This document shows, piece after piece, positions 1-5,775 of a stretch of DNA of 8,296 nucleotides. The DNA comes from Rickettsiales bacterium (GTDB lineage: Bacteria; Pseudomonadota; Alphaproteobacteria; Rs-D84): positions 1-8,296 of the forward strand of contig JAITLD010000052.1 in NCBI GenBank assembly GCA_031278055.1. The letters run 5' to 3'. Both the position numbers and the translations under genes were made by a program. The notes under the pieces were generated by a model, which saw nothing but the letters and a program-made list of their open reading frames with translations, was not told where the DNA came from and ran no database searches. Each line of letters begins with the position of its first letter. Position 1 is the stretch's first letter.

Positions 1-20
1 TTTGGATTTATGGAACTAAG

Positions 21-52
21 CCCCGCGGTCCCTGGAACAGGGACCGCAGGGG
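21..52. other. strong GC-rich hairpin
   Basis: An inverted repeat with a 13-bp stem (positions 21-33 against 39-52, with one bulged A at about position 48) closes on a 5-base loop. A run of six T starts at 62, ten bases after the stem, which is too far for a textbook intrinsic terminator. It may terminate a gene lying to the left of the window, or be the outer edge of the repeat cluster that begins at 52. I cannot decide between these. Confidence 0.5.
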
Positions 53-63
53 AGTTCAGAGTT

Positions 64-155
64 TTTTGTAAAAAAGTGTGTAGAACAAAACTGGGTAGCG
101 TTTTTTTTGACAAACAACGAAGTTGTTTGTCATTCCCGCGTAGGCGGGAATAGGG
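64..155 (+). repeat. 92-bp inverted-repeat arm, left copy
   Basis: It matches the reverse complement of 292-383 at 89 of 92 positions by eye; the differences cluster near 80-82 and at 119. Inside it lies a perfect hairpin (109-131: 10-bp stem, loop GAA), preceded by eight T (101-108), and the first copy of the 20-bp palindrome (132-151). Confidence 0.9.
132..151 (+). repeat. 20-bp palindrome ATTCCCGCGTAGGCGGGAAT, copy 1
   Basis: This is an 8-bp stem (ATTCCCGC/GCGGGAAT) with a 4-base loop. The same unit occurs at 296-315 (inverted) and 401-420, and as a GCGCAGGC-centred variant at 6810-6829 and 8017-8036. It fits the ATTCCC-N8-GGGAAT pattern known as dRS3 in Neisseria and resembles REP-type palindromes of other Proteobacteria. 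No T tract follows it on either strand, so it does not look like an intrinsic terminator. Confidence 0.9.
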
Positions 156-167
156 CTTGAAAAGTTT

Positions 168-260
168 AGAGTGCAGAGTTATGAGTTAAATTATTAATTA
201 TCAATTATAAATCAATTAAGCACTGCAATTCTGAACTCATAACTTTAAACTCTGAACTCT
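168..260. repeat. MITE-like element, copy 1
   Basis: It is about 93 bp and AT-rich, with ends AGAGTGCAGAGTTATGAGTT (168-187) and ...CTGAACTCT (252-260). The core holds the family signature, seen here as ATCAATTAAGCACTGCAATT. The right end carries an extra 20-base partial repeat of the terminus (232-251) that is absent from the copy at 456-539. It has no coding capacity and no visible target-site duplication. Confidence 0.8.
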
Positions 261-291
261 CTTGTCAATTTTCATGTTTTAATAAAATAGA

Positions 292-383
292 CCCTATTCC
301 CGCCTACGCGGGAATGACAAACAACTTTGTTGTTTGTCAAAAAAAACGCTACCCAGTTTTGTTCCATACACTTTTTTACAAAA
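292..383 (-). repeat. 92-bp inverted-repeat arm, right copy
   Basis: It is the reverse complement of 64-155 with three differences. It carries the palindrome in the opposite orientation (296-315), the same 23-base hairpin with loop TTT in place of GAA (316-338), and eight A (339-346). It adjoins a further perfect hairpin at 378-399 (9-bp stem ACAAAACCC, loop GTCA). Confidence 0.9.
296..315 (-). repeat. 20-bp palindrome, copy 2 (inverted)
   Basis: It reads ATTCCCGCCTACGCGGGAAT, the exact reverse complement of the copy at 132-151, and is embedded in the right 92-bp arm. Confidence 0.9.
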
Positions 384-400
384 CCCGTCAGGGTTTTGTC

Positions 401-420
401 ATTCCCGCGTAGGCGGGAAT
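401..420 (+). repeat. 20-bp palindrome, copy 3
   Basis: It is identical to the copy at 132-151. It follows a separate perfect hairpin (378-399) by one base and is followed by AGGGTC and a linker shared in inverted form with 260-291. Confidence 0.9.
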
Positions 421-455
421 AGGGTCTATTTTATTAAAATATGGAAACTGACAAG

Positions 456-539
456 AGAGTTCAGAATTGCAGTGCTTAATTTAGATTTATAATTAATAAT
501 TGATAATTAATAATTTAAGAACTCATAACTCTGAACTCT
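456..539. repeat. MITE-like element, copy 2
   Basis: It is 84 bp and runs from AGAGTTCAG to AACTCATAACTCTGAACTCT. The core is AGTGCTTAATT followed by alternating TAAT/ATTA tracts. It lacks an internal 20-bp palindrome; that palindrome lies outside at 401-420. It ends 15 bases past the tsf stop codon, so it would be transcribed as part of the tsf 3' region. Confidence 0.8.
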
Positions 540-554
540 TATTTGTCGTTTTTT

Positions 555-1424
555 TTATTTCAAAAGCTTCTCGACTTCGTCGGCCAAATTATCCGCGCGC
601 TTTTCTATTCCTTCACCCAGAACAAAACATGCGAATCCCGCCAATGTTCCGCCATGTTCCGCGACAATTTGATTCACGTTCTTCGATGCGTCCATGACGA
701 AAGGCTGTTCTTCCAAAACAGATTCCGCATAGTATTTCTGAACGCGGCCGGCAATCATTTTTTCGGCGACCTGTTCGGGTTTTCCCGCGGTCGCGCCGGA
801 TTCTATAAATATTTTTTTCTCGCGTTCGACAGCGGCCGGCTCGACAGATGAAACCGTCACGAATTCCGGCTTTGACGCCGCGACGTGCATTGCGATTTTC
901 GGTCCGATTTCAGATAATCTCGAAACATCGCCATTCAAAGCAACCGCGACGCCGATTTGTCCCATTCCGGCGCGAATCGCATTGTGAACATACGTGAACA
1001 CGGCGTCGCCGGAAACGGACGCAATGCGGCGCAACGCAATATTTTCGCCGATTGTCGCAATCGCGTTTGTGATTTCATCTTTGACGCCGGAACTAATATT
1101 TTCAAAATTTCCATTTTCCAATAAAGCGCGATTCGCAATCAATGCGACCAAATCCTGAAACTTTTCGTTCTTTGAAACAAAATCCGTTTCGGCATTCACC
1201 TCGACCACGCAGGCAAACCCGTCGCGAGAAACCGCAGACACCAGCCCCGCGGCAGCGACACGGTCGGCTTTTTTCGCAGCCTTGACTATCCCCTTCTGAC
1301 GCAACCAATCACAGGCCTGTTCCATATCCCCGCCCGATTCCTCCAGCGCCTTTTTGCAATCCATCATTCCAGCCGATGTTTTCTCGCGCAATTCCATCAC
1401 CATCGCGCCCGTAATTTCCGCCAT
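555..1424 (-). CDS. tsf: translation elongation factor EF-Ts
   Basis: EF-Ts is the guanine nucleotide exchange factor that recycles EF-Tu in the cytoplasm. The 289-residue product is near the usual family length. Visible hallmarks are the N-terminal UBA-like domain with LREKTSAGMMDCKKALEE (about 12-29), the EF-Tu-contacting TDFVSKN loop (80-86), a core segment with HVAASKPEF (about 180-188), and the C-terminal EKMIAGRVQKYY...LEEQPFV signature (about 221-243). The start is firm: AAGGAG lies six bases upstream, inside the end of rpsB, and one base separates the rpsB stop from this ATG, so translation is probably coupled. This is the standard rpsB-tsf order. A MITE-like repeat starts 15 bases after the stop, and I see no canonical intrinsic terminator. 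Confidence 0.98.
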   Translation of the reverse strand: MAEITGAMVMELREKTSAGMMDCKKALEESGGDMEQACDWLRQKGIVKAAKKADRVAAAGLVSAVSRDGFACVVEVNAETDFVSKNEKFQDLVALIANRALLENGNFENISSGVKDEITNAIATIGENIALRRIASVSGDAVFTYVHNAIRAGMGQIGVAVALNGDVSRLSEIGPKIAMHVAASKPEFVTVSSVEPAAVEREKKIFIESGATAGKPEQVAEKMIAGRVQKYYAESVLEEQPFVMDASKNVNQIVAEHGGTLAGFACFVLGEGIEKRADNLADEVEKLLK

Positions 1425-1425
1425 T

Positions 1426-2274
1426 TTATTCTCCTTCTTTTGCCTGTTTTTCCCTGCGTTTCATAACCTGTTCGGATTTCATGGATTTTTCCTTCGCTTC
1501 GCCGACAATCGCGTCTTCCTCGATTTTATCAGCGTCGGCCATGGTGAAGTCATCCGCTACTTTTTTACCAGCAACCCCGCCGAGACGCTTTTCAATTCCT
1601 GATAAAATCGCGTCGACAAATAAATCGCAATATAGTTGTATCGCGCGCGAGGCGTCGTCATTCCCCGGAATCGCAAATCCTATTCCTTCCGGATTGGCAT
1701 TAGTATCGCAAATGGCGATTGTCGGAATATCCAAAGCGCGCGCCTCCAAAACGGCATTATATTCGCGCGGCACATCAATTACGATAACGGCCTGAGGCAC
1801 GCCGTGCATTTCCATAATTCCGCCGAATATGTCGCGCAGTTTCGCGGCCTCTTTCGACATCAATCCGATTTCTTTTTTGGTTAATCCCAATTTCTCGGCA
1901 TTCTCGATGTCCGCTTCCATCTTTTTCAAACGACGAATCGATTGCGAGACGGTCGCCCAGTTCGTCATCATTCCGCCCAGCCAGCGGTTGTTTACATAAA
2001 ATTGCCCGCTGCGCTCCGCCGCCTCCTTGATAATGCTTTTCGCCTGATGTTTGGTCGCGACGAATAAAATTTTTCCGCCGGCCGCCGTTATGGCTTCAAG
2101 CGCGACCAACGCTTTGTAAAGAAGCGGCGCAGTCTTGTTAAGATTGATAATGTGAATCTTGTCCTTTATCGTATAAACATAGGGCGTCATCTGCGGATTC
2201 CAGCGGCGGACATTGTGCCCGAAATGCACGCCGGCCTCCATCAGCTGCTTCATTGTAAATTTTGGCAAAGCCAT
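1426..2274 (-). CDS. rpsB: 30S ribosomal protein S2
   Basis: S2 is a late-assembling small-subunit protein at the head-body junction. The 282-residue product has the family signatures: MKQLMEAGVHFGHNVRRWNP (8-27), NNRWLGGMMTNW (95-106), LEARALDIPTIAICDTNANP (176-195) and PGNDDASRAIQLY (203-215). It is about 40 residues longer than E. coli S2 because of a charged C-terminal extension (about 240-282), as is common in Alphaproteobacteria. The start is supported by AAGGAA six bases upstream. A clear promoter and a structured leader precede it. It is followed after one base by tsf. Confidence 0.98.
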   Translation of the reverse strand: MALPKFTMKQLMEAGVHFGHNVRRWNPQMTPYVYTIKDKIHIINLNKTAPLLYKALVALEAITAAGGKILFVATKHQAKSIIKEAAERSGQFYVNNRWLGGMMTNWATVSQSIRRLKKMEADIENAEKLGLTKKEIGLMSKEAAKLRDIFGGIMEMHGVPQAVIVIDVPREYNAVLEARALDIPTIAICDTNANPEGIGFAIPGNDDASRAIQLYCDLFVDAILSGIEKRLGGVAGKKVADDFTMADADKIEEDAIVGEAKEKSMKSEQVMKRREKQAKEGE

Positions 2275-2373
2275 GTTTTTTTCCTTTTTTCCGTTATTAT
2301 CCTCATCGGCGGCACATCAAACCCAAATGGGACAGAAAAAGGCCGACGATTGCGTTATTCTGGCGAACCAGTG
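2275..2373 (-). promoter_or_regulatory. structured 5' leader of rpsB mRNA
   Basis: From the promoter geometry, transcription should start near 2373, leaving a leader of about 100 bases. On the RNA strand it can fold a 5' hairpin with a UUCG loop (stem CTGG/CCAG, 2360-2371). A second stem pairs 2342-2350 with 2305-2313 (8 of 9 pairs) and encloses a small CCC-AUUU-GGG hairpin (2322-2331). In other bacteria S2 represses its own operon through the rpsB leader, so a similar role is plausible here. That is inference, since no known leader family was matched. Confidence 0.45.
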
Positions 2374-2379
2374 GCAATC

Positions 2380-2408
2380 ATTATAAACAAAAGAGCCGAA
2401 GTTTGCAA
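2380..2408 (-). promoter_or_regulatory. sigma-70-type promoter of rpsB-tsf
   Basis: On the minus strand the -35 element TTGCAA (2403-2408) and a perfect -10 element TATAAT (2380-2385) are separated by 17 bases. The -35 sits in the loop of a small inverted repeat (CCGAA...TTCGG, 2396-2415), a possible operator. The expected start site is near 2373. Confidence 0.75.
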
Positions 2409-2420
2409 GTTTCGGAAAAT

Positions 2421-2462
2421 AATTATTAATTGTAATGATTCGTATCCCGATAATTAATAATT
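2421..2462. repeat. AT-rich inverted repeat upstream of the rpsB promoter
   Basis: Two 13-base arms (2421-2433 and 2450-2462) match as inverted repeats with one mismatch around a 16-base spacer. The arms resemble the ATTAATAATT core of the MITE-like elements. It lies between the stop of the small upstream gene and the rpsB promoter, so it could be a repeat relic, a weak terminator or an upstream AT-rich promoter element. Confidence 0.4.
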
Positions 2463-2484
2463 TTTGCGGCCATTGGCGGATTTT

Positions 2485-2760
2485 TTAACTGTTCTTAAAA
2501 TCCTGAAACTCGTCGTCGTCCGAATCATCGAGAATTTCCGCACCCGCGCCGTCTTTTCCGGGCACGCGCTTGGAATCTATTCTAATCTGTTCGTCATTCA
2601 CGACGCGGCCGTAATGTTCGGCCATTTGCAACATACGCTCCCGCTCGATTTCATCGGTCGCGGCGCGCGCATTGTCAATATATTGCTTTCTTTTCTGGCG
2701 CCATCTGTGGCAGCGCTGAACCATCAGGCCGACCGACATTTGATTTTTCTTATGTTGCAT
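2485..2760 (-). CDS. small DUF4167-like protein
   Basis: This is a 91-residue basic-then-acidic protein. The central segment, a short helix-rich stretch with DEIERERMLQMAEHYGRV (36-53), resembles the conserved core of DUF4167, an alphaproteobacterial family in which a dispensable N-terminal basic region precedes a block ending in AEHY-x-R. The N-terminus here is rich in R, K and Q (HRWRQKRKQ, 18-26) and the C-terminus is acidic (DDSDDDEF, 78-85). DUF4167 proteins are usually much longer, so this would be a reduced version. The start has AAGGA seven bases upstream and a promoter 75 bases upstream. The family call is tentative and the function is unknown. Confidence 0.6.
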   Translation of the reverse strand: MQHKKNQMSVGLMVQRCHRWRQKRKQYIDNARAATDEIERERMLQMAEHYGRVVNDEQIRIDSKRVPGKDGAGAEILDDSDDDEFQDFKNS

Positions 2761-2834
2761 AGACCATTCCTTTTTGGAAAATTAAATTATCTAAAACAAA
2801 ATTCATTCAGGGATTTTTTTATTTTAACGGGGCG

Positions 2835-2863
2835 ATTATAAAGCATTAAAAAACTTTTTGCAA
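2835..2863 (-). promoter_or_regulatory. sigma-70-type promoter of the DUF4167-like gene
   Basis: Minus-strand TTGCAA (2858-2863), a 17-base spacer and TATAAT (2835-2840) match the rpsB promoter element for element. The expected start is near 2828, giving a leader of about 68 bases. The promoter lies between the sspB stop and this gene, so the gene can be expressed independently of the upstream operon. Confidence 0.7.
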
Positions 2864-2938
2864 ATGTTTTTTATCAACATAATTATTAGTCAATGAATTC
2901 GTCATGTTCCAAAATTCTTAATTCTAAATTATTACAAG

Positions 2939-3412
2939 TCACACTTTCTTCCTTCTCCTAAACTCTTCCATTGATAAAATTCTGGGGTCGCGTTCCGTTT
3001 TCCCTTCAAGCGGCAATTCCTGCGCTATCTCGGACGTCGGCGCGGTCGCGCCGCTTTGCGGCAAAGACGGTTGAAACTGCAACATGAATTCGGCCGACAA
3101 ATCTTTGAATTCGGTCATCTCTGAAAATGGAACCTGGATATAATACGGACGCCCGTCGAATTGCAATGTCACTCCGAATCCGGAGTCCGACACATTCAAG
3201 TTAGAAAAAGTCCATTGCAAAACAATCGTCATCGTATCGGGATACCGCAATTTCAAAAAATCCGGCACGACAACCCCTTCCCCGCGCGTATGGAACGCGA
3301 TATGAAAACATCCTTCTTCGCCGAGCCCATTCAGGCGCGCGGAAATCAGCGCCTCGCGCGCAACAGCGCGCAACGCGTCGTTCAGCAGTTGCTGATAATC
3401 TATTTTTGGCAT
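2939..3412 (-). CDS. sspB: ClpXP adaptor protein SspB (alpha type)
   Basis: SspB binds the ssrA degradation tag added by tmRNA and tethers tagged proteins to the ClpXP protease. The 157-residue product has the pattern of alphaproteobacterial SspB: an N-terminal DYQQLLNDALRAVAREAL helix (5-22), the FHIAFHTRGEGVVVPDFLKLRYPDTMTIVLQ segment (37-66 overall), the FGVTLQFDGRPYYIQVPFSEMTEF sheet (79-102), a flexible P/S/A-rich linker (115-140), and a C-terminal ILSMEEFRRRKK tail (145-156) in the position of the ClpX-docking module. An upstream in-frame ATG at 3448 would add 12 residues, but family homology begins at the 3412 ATG. That start lies inside the end of the bamB-like gene (13-base overlap), implying translational coupling. 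Confidence 0.85.
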   Translation of the reverse strand: MPKIDYQQLLNDALRAVAREALISARLNGLGEEGCFHIAFHTRGEGVVVPDFLKLRYPDTMTIVLQWTFSNLNVSDSGFGVTLQFDGRPYYIQVPFSEMTEFKDLSAEFMLQFQPSLPQSGATAPTSEIAQELPLEGKTERDPRILSMEEFRRRKKV

Positions 3413-4188
3413 TCGTTTCCGTCCGATATATTCAATCCCATAACGCATTCTTTGGAATCATCCGTATGGCGACCGCCGCGCCCAACTTTGGCTTTCCAAT
3501 AAATTTTTCCATCTGTTGATACCGCCAAGACCTCGCCATCTGTCGTCAGAATCCAGTTGAATTTTTGCGTGCTTGCTATTATTTCCTGAACCGCGACCGG
3601 CAAACACCATATTTTTTTGCCGTCCGAGTCACGCAATTTGCAGAATGCGCCGCCAAGACCGCCCGCGTAAACAAAGCCGCCGTTATAAACGGGCGCTGCC
3701 GTCACATCAAGAAACGGGGCGCCGCCGGTCGGCAGATTTTCCGCAAAAATATCAGCCGTCCACGCCAATTCGCGCGTGGCGGCGTCAACTTTCACCAATT
3801 CGCCCGTGGATAGGCCCGCATAAACAAAGCCGCCGTTGCAAATTACTTTTTTTGAAATTCGTATTTCCGATACCGTCGGCAATCCGGCGAAAATCCTGCG
3901 ACCTTGGCGCCAAATTTGATTACTGGAATCAATTGTGTAATCGCACGCCGAACTAGATTTGTCATCTTTATCTCCCGCGGGCGCAAGAGGTTGTCCGATG
4001 TCGTCAATTTTTTTATTTAATATTACCATCTCGGCGCGCTTAAATATCGGAATGCGCGTTCCTTCCAAAATCGGATCCTGTTTTGCGCAGGAAAAAAGAA
4101 ATATGAAACAGGAGATATGAAACAGAAGACACGGGATATAAGATATGGGGCGTGTTATGCCGAAAATTGCAAATTTCCCATGTCTCAT
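3400..4188 (-). CDS. bamB: BamB-like PQQ-repeat outer-membrane lipoprotein, short form
   Basis: BamB is a beta-propeller lipoprotein that assists BamA in outer-membrane protein insertion. This 262-residue product has a hydrophobic N-terminus ending in the possible lipobox LFSC (31-34), a FK-rich segment (45-52), an IWRQGR blade start (92-97), and blades with NGGFVYAG repeated at 118-125 and 169-176 and TTDGEVLAVSTDGKIYW at 215-231. Placement directly after a YfgM-like gene matches the yfgM-bamB order of Proteobacteria. It is well short of the 370-450 residues usual for BamB, and its last 25 residues (from about 238) are hydrophilic and unlike a blade, so the C-terminal blades appear lost or replaced. 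The gap to the upstream stop is ten bases. I am fairly sure of the family, less sure it is fully functional. Confidence 0.7.
   Translation of the reverse strand: MRHGKFAIFGITRPISYIPCLLFHISCFIFLFSCAKQDPILEGTRIPIFKRAEMVILNKKIDDIGQPLAPAGDKDDKSSSACDYTIDSSNQIWRQGRRIFAGLPTVSEIRISKKVICNGGFVYAGLSTGELVKVDAATRELAWTADIFAENLPTGGAPFLDVTAAPVYNGGFVYAGGLGGAFCKLRDSDGKKIWCLPVAVQEIIASTQKFNWILTTDGEVLAVSTDGKIYWKAKVGRGGRHTDDSKECVMGLNISDGNECQK
3662..3837 (-). repeat. direct repeat encoding two BamB blade strands
   Basis: Positions 3662-3684 and 3815-3837 are identical at 22 of 23 bases and both encode the NGGFVYAG strand in the same frame. Such nucleotide identity inside divergent blades suggests a fairly recent blade duplication or gene conversion. 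Confidence 0.75.
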
Positions 4189-4202
4189 GTTTCATGTCTC
4201 AC
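4101..4202. repeat. imperfect inverted repeat spanning the bamB start and signal peptide
   Basis: Arms 4110-4135 and 4177-4202 match as inverted repeats at 20 of 26 positions. The left side also carries a tandem 14-mer (ATATGAAACAGGAG at 4101-4114, ATATGAAACAGAAG at 4115-4128). The repeat overlaps the last codon and stop of the yfgM-like gene and the whole N-terminal signal region of the bamB-like gene. Its ATGAAACATGAGAC style resembles dispersed intergenic repeats, so the signal peptide may be repeat-derived. Confidence 0.55.
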
Positions 4203-4852
4203 TTTAACATCATTTCGGCGGCGGCGGAAATAGAGGCGGGCGCGTCAGAATCGGATGTTATTTTTTTCAGGAAAGGACGCGCGTCATCTATCTTGTTTTC
4301 AGACAGATATTTTTCCGCGACAAACAGCATGCCGGTGAAATAGAACGGCGACCTCTTGGTCAACAACGGCGCGAGCATTCTTTGAATTTCGGCCGCATTC
4401 ATCTCGCCGGATTTCAACACAACAATCTGCAATACGGCCAAATCGCGAAAATCGCGCGTTGCGCCGTCGTCCGCCAGCTTTTCCAGTTTCGCCAGCGCGT
4501 CCGCATGGTCGCCGGCCGCAATCGCCAGCTGATAGGCCTTGAATAACGCCATGTCTCCCATTCCACCCGAAGTCGTCTTTGCCAGACGGCTTAAAGCCTC
4601 GCGCGCCAGGGCCGGATTCATGTCCATCGCCGATTCATAGCCGCTTGCGACCTCAAGCGCGTTGCTACGGTTTATGTGCCGGATCATCACGAATCCAGCA
4701 ACCGCGACTATTATCAAAACCGCGGCGAATATCAAAATCTTCAAATGCCTGCGAATGAAATCATATAATTTCTGCGCGTGAACTTCTTCCCAAACTTCGC
4801 GATACAGGGCGTCTTCGGAATGTTCGTCGAGAGTCTTTTTATTTTTTGCCAT
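4199..4852 (-). CDS. YfgM-like membrane-anchored TPR protein
   Basis: This 217-residue protein has a cytoplasmic N-terminal segment with EVWEEVHAQKLYDFIRRH (19-36), one transmembrane helix (about 38-57), and a periplasmic alanine-rich helical region of degenerate TPR type (about 65-217). This is the YfgM / TPR_21 architecture; YfgM in E. coli is an ancillary SecYEG-associated chaperone-like protein of the envelope. The N-terminal D...LYREVWEEV-K-FI--H pattern is typical of alphaproteobacterial members. AGGAGA lies eight bases upstream of the ATG. It is the first gene of an operon with bamB and sspB, driven by the divergent promoter at 4894-4922. Confidence 0.75.
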   Translation of the reverse strand: MAKNKKTLDEHSEDALYREVWEEVHAQKLYDFIRRHLKILIFAAVLIIVAVAGFVMIRHINRSNALEVASGYESAMDMNPALAREALSRLAKTTSGGMGDMALFKAYQLAIAAGDHADALAKLEKLADDGATRDFRDLAVLQIVVLKSGEMNAAEIQRMLAPLLTKRSPFYFTGMLFVAEKYLSENKIDDARPFLKKITSDSDAPASISAAAEMMLK

Positions 4853-4867
4853 GAAATTTATCTCCTG

Positions 4868-4896
4868 TTGAAATAAACAGCGTTATGATTTATAGT
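4868..4896 (+). promoter_or_regulatory. promoter of rpoH
   Basis: TTGAAA (4868-4873), a 17-base spacer and TATAGT (4891-4896) form a good sigma-70-type promoter. The ATG at 4906 is nine bases after the -10, so the mRNA should have zero to about three leader bases. An alternative upstream ATG at 4885 falls between the -35 and -10 and would not be on this transcript. Confidence 0.65.
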
Positions 4897-4922
4897 ATAA
4901 AAGTTATGGAAAAGCAAATCAA
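4894..4922 (-). promoter_or_regulatory. promoter of the yfgM-bamB-sspB operon
   Basis: On the minus strand TTGATT (4917-4922), a 17-base spacer and TATACT (4894-4899) form a good sigma-70-type promoter. The expected start is near 4887, giving a leader of about 35 bases that contains the AGGAGA ribosome binding site (4861-4866). The -10 shares 4894-4896 with the rpoH promoter on the other strand, and the -35 lies within the rpoH coding region. Confidence 0.65.
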
Positions 4923-5775
4923 GATATCATTGCCGGCGCTGGACGATGGATTGGCCCGTTATATCCGGCAAGCGCAGCAATTCCCAATCCTAAGTAAAAC
5001 CGAAGAATACGAATATGCGTCCAACTGGGTAAAAAACCGCGATAAATTGTCGGCCGAAAAACTTATATCGTCGCATTTAAGATTGGTGGTGTCGATGGCC
5101 TACGAGCTGACGAACTACGGAATTCCGCTCGGCGATCTGATTTCATCGGGCAATGTCGGCCTGATGCAGGCGCTGCAAAGATTCGAACCGGAACGAGGAT
5201 TCCGTTTTTCAACTTATGCGACGTTCTGGATTCGCGCGGAAATGTATGATTTGATTCTGAATAACTGGTCTCTTGTCAAAATCGGCGGCTCTGCGGCGCA
5301 GAAAAAAGTGTTCTTTAATCTCGCGCGGACAAAGCGCGCCCTCGGAATAATGGATTCGCGCATAACAAACGAACAGGTCAGGCAAATTGCCGACAAATTA
5401 GAAGTGTCGGAATCGGACGTCATAGATATGAATACGCGCATGCACAATCGGGACATGTCCCTGAATGCCGGAAAATTCGAGGGCGAGGAACCTGTCGATT
5501 TTATACAAGATGACCGCCCCCCTATCGAACAAGAACTGGAAGAATACGAGCTGCATGTAAAAAAACGCGAGCTTTTGCAAAAATATATGGCGCGGCTGCC
5601 GCAACGCGAGCGCGAGATTCTGATCGCGCGCCGCCTGTCGGACCCCATCCAAACATTAGAGGACTTGTCCGCGCAATACGGAATCAGCCGCGAGCGAGTC
5701 CGCCAAATTGAAGACAGGGCATTTGAAAAACTGCGTTCTGCGATTCTCGAAGACAGCAGGCATGGAGACGGATAA
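4906..5775 (+). CDS. rpoH: RNA polymerase sigma-32 (heat-shock sigma factor)
   Basis: RpoH directs RNA polymerase to heat-shock promoters. The product is 289 residues from this start, within the family range. Visible regions are the N-terminal GLARYIRQAQQFPIL (15-29, region 1.2), region 2.2 with DLISSGNVGLMQA (77-89), region 2.4 FSTYATFWIRAEM (101-113), the RpoH box QKKVFFNLA (132-140) that separates it from other group 3 sigmas, and the region 4.2 helix-turn-helix YGISRERVRQIEDRAFEKLR (258-277). I chose 4906 over the in-frame ATG at 4885 because homology begins here and the promoter -10 lies between the two. No Shine-Dalgarno precedes either ATG. The stop overlaps the next ATG by one base (TAATG). 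Confidence 0.93.
   Translation: MEKQIKISLPALDDGLARYIRQAQQFPILSKTEEYEYASNWVKNRDKLSAEKLISSHLRLVVSMAYELTNYGIPLGDLISSGNVGLMQALQRFEPERGFRFSTYATFWIRAEMYDLILNNWSLVKIGGSAAQKKVFFNLARTKRALGIMDSRITNEQVRQIADKLEVSESDVIDMNTRMHNRDMSLNAGKFEGEEPVDFIQDDRPPIEQELEEYELHVKKRELLQKYMARLPQREREILIARRLSDPIQTLEDLSAQYGISRERVRQIEDRAFEKLRSAILEDSRHGDG

Larger units (their letters stand above)
52..539. repeat. composite inverted-repeat island without genes
   Basis: This stretch contains no credible coding region and is built from repeated modules in alternating orientation. Module A (64-155) recurs inverted at 292-383. A second segment (about 168-315) recurs inverted at 401-539, with a roughly 20-base indel near its middle and a linker (260-291 against 424-455) that matches at 29 of 32 bases. 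Each module combines the 20-bp palindrome with a MITE-like element. The layout suggests nested insertion or inverted duplication. It lies just downstream of tsf and could form large cruciforms or RNA hairpins in the 3' region of the rpsB-tsf transcript. Confidence 0.85.

Noticed and set aside
132..420. Repeated 20-bp palindromes as a CRISPR array
   Set aside because: The spacing is irregular, orientation alternates, the intervening sequences are themselves repeats, and no cas gene is present.
500..851. Plus-strand open frames over the end of tsf
   Set aside because: They lie antisense to a well-conserved gene, begin in repeat sequence and have no ribosome binding site.
2374..2379. GATTGC/GCAATC outer stem in the rpsB leader
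   Set aside because: The 5' arm (2374-2379) lies between the -10 and the expected start, so it is probably not in the RNA.
4140..4173. Minus-strand CCCCATAT at 4142-4149 resembling a sigma-32 -10, with TTGCAA upstream
   Set aside because: The 16-base spacing is too long for the usual 11-15, it lies inside the bamB signal-peptide coding region, and it falls in the inverted repeat, so chance is more likely.
4885..4905. Upstream ATG at 4885 as the rpoH start
   Set aside because: It precedes the -10 element of the best promoter, lacks a Shine-Dalgarno, and adds seven residues with no family similarity.
5214..5652. Minus-strand open frames of 144 and 84 residues across rpoH
   Set aside because: They are antisense shadows of rpoH; their composition (serine and arginine rich) reflects its codon pattern.
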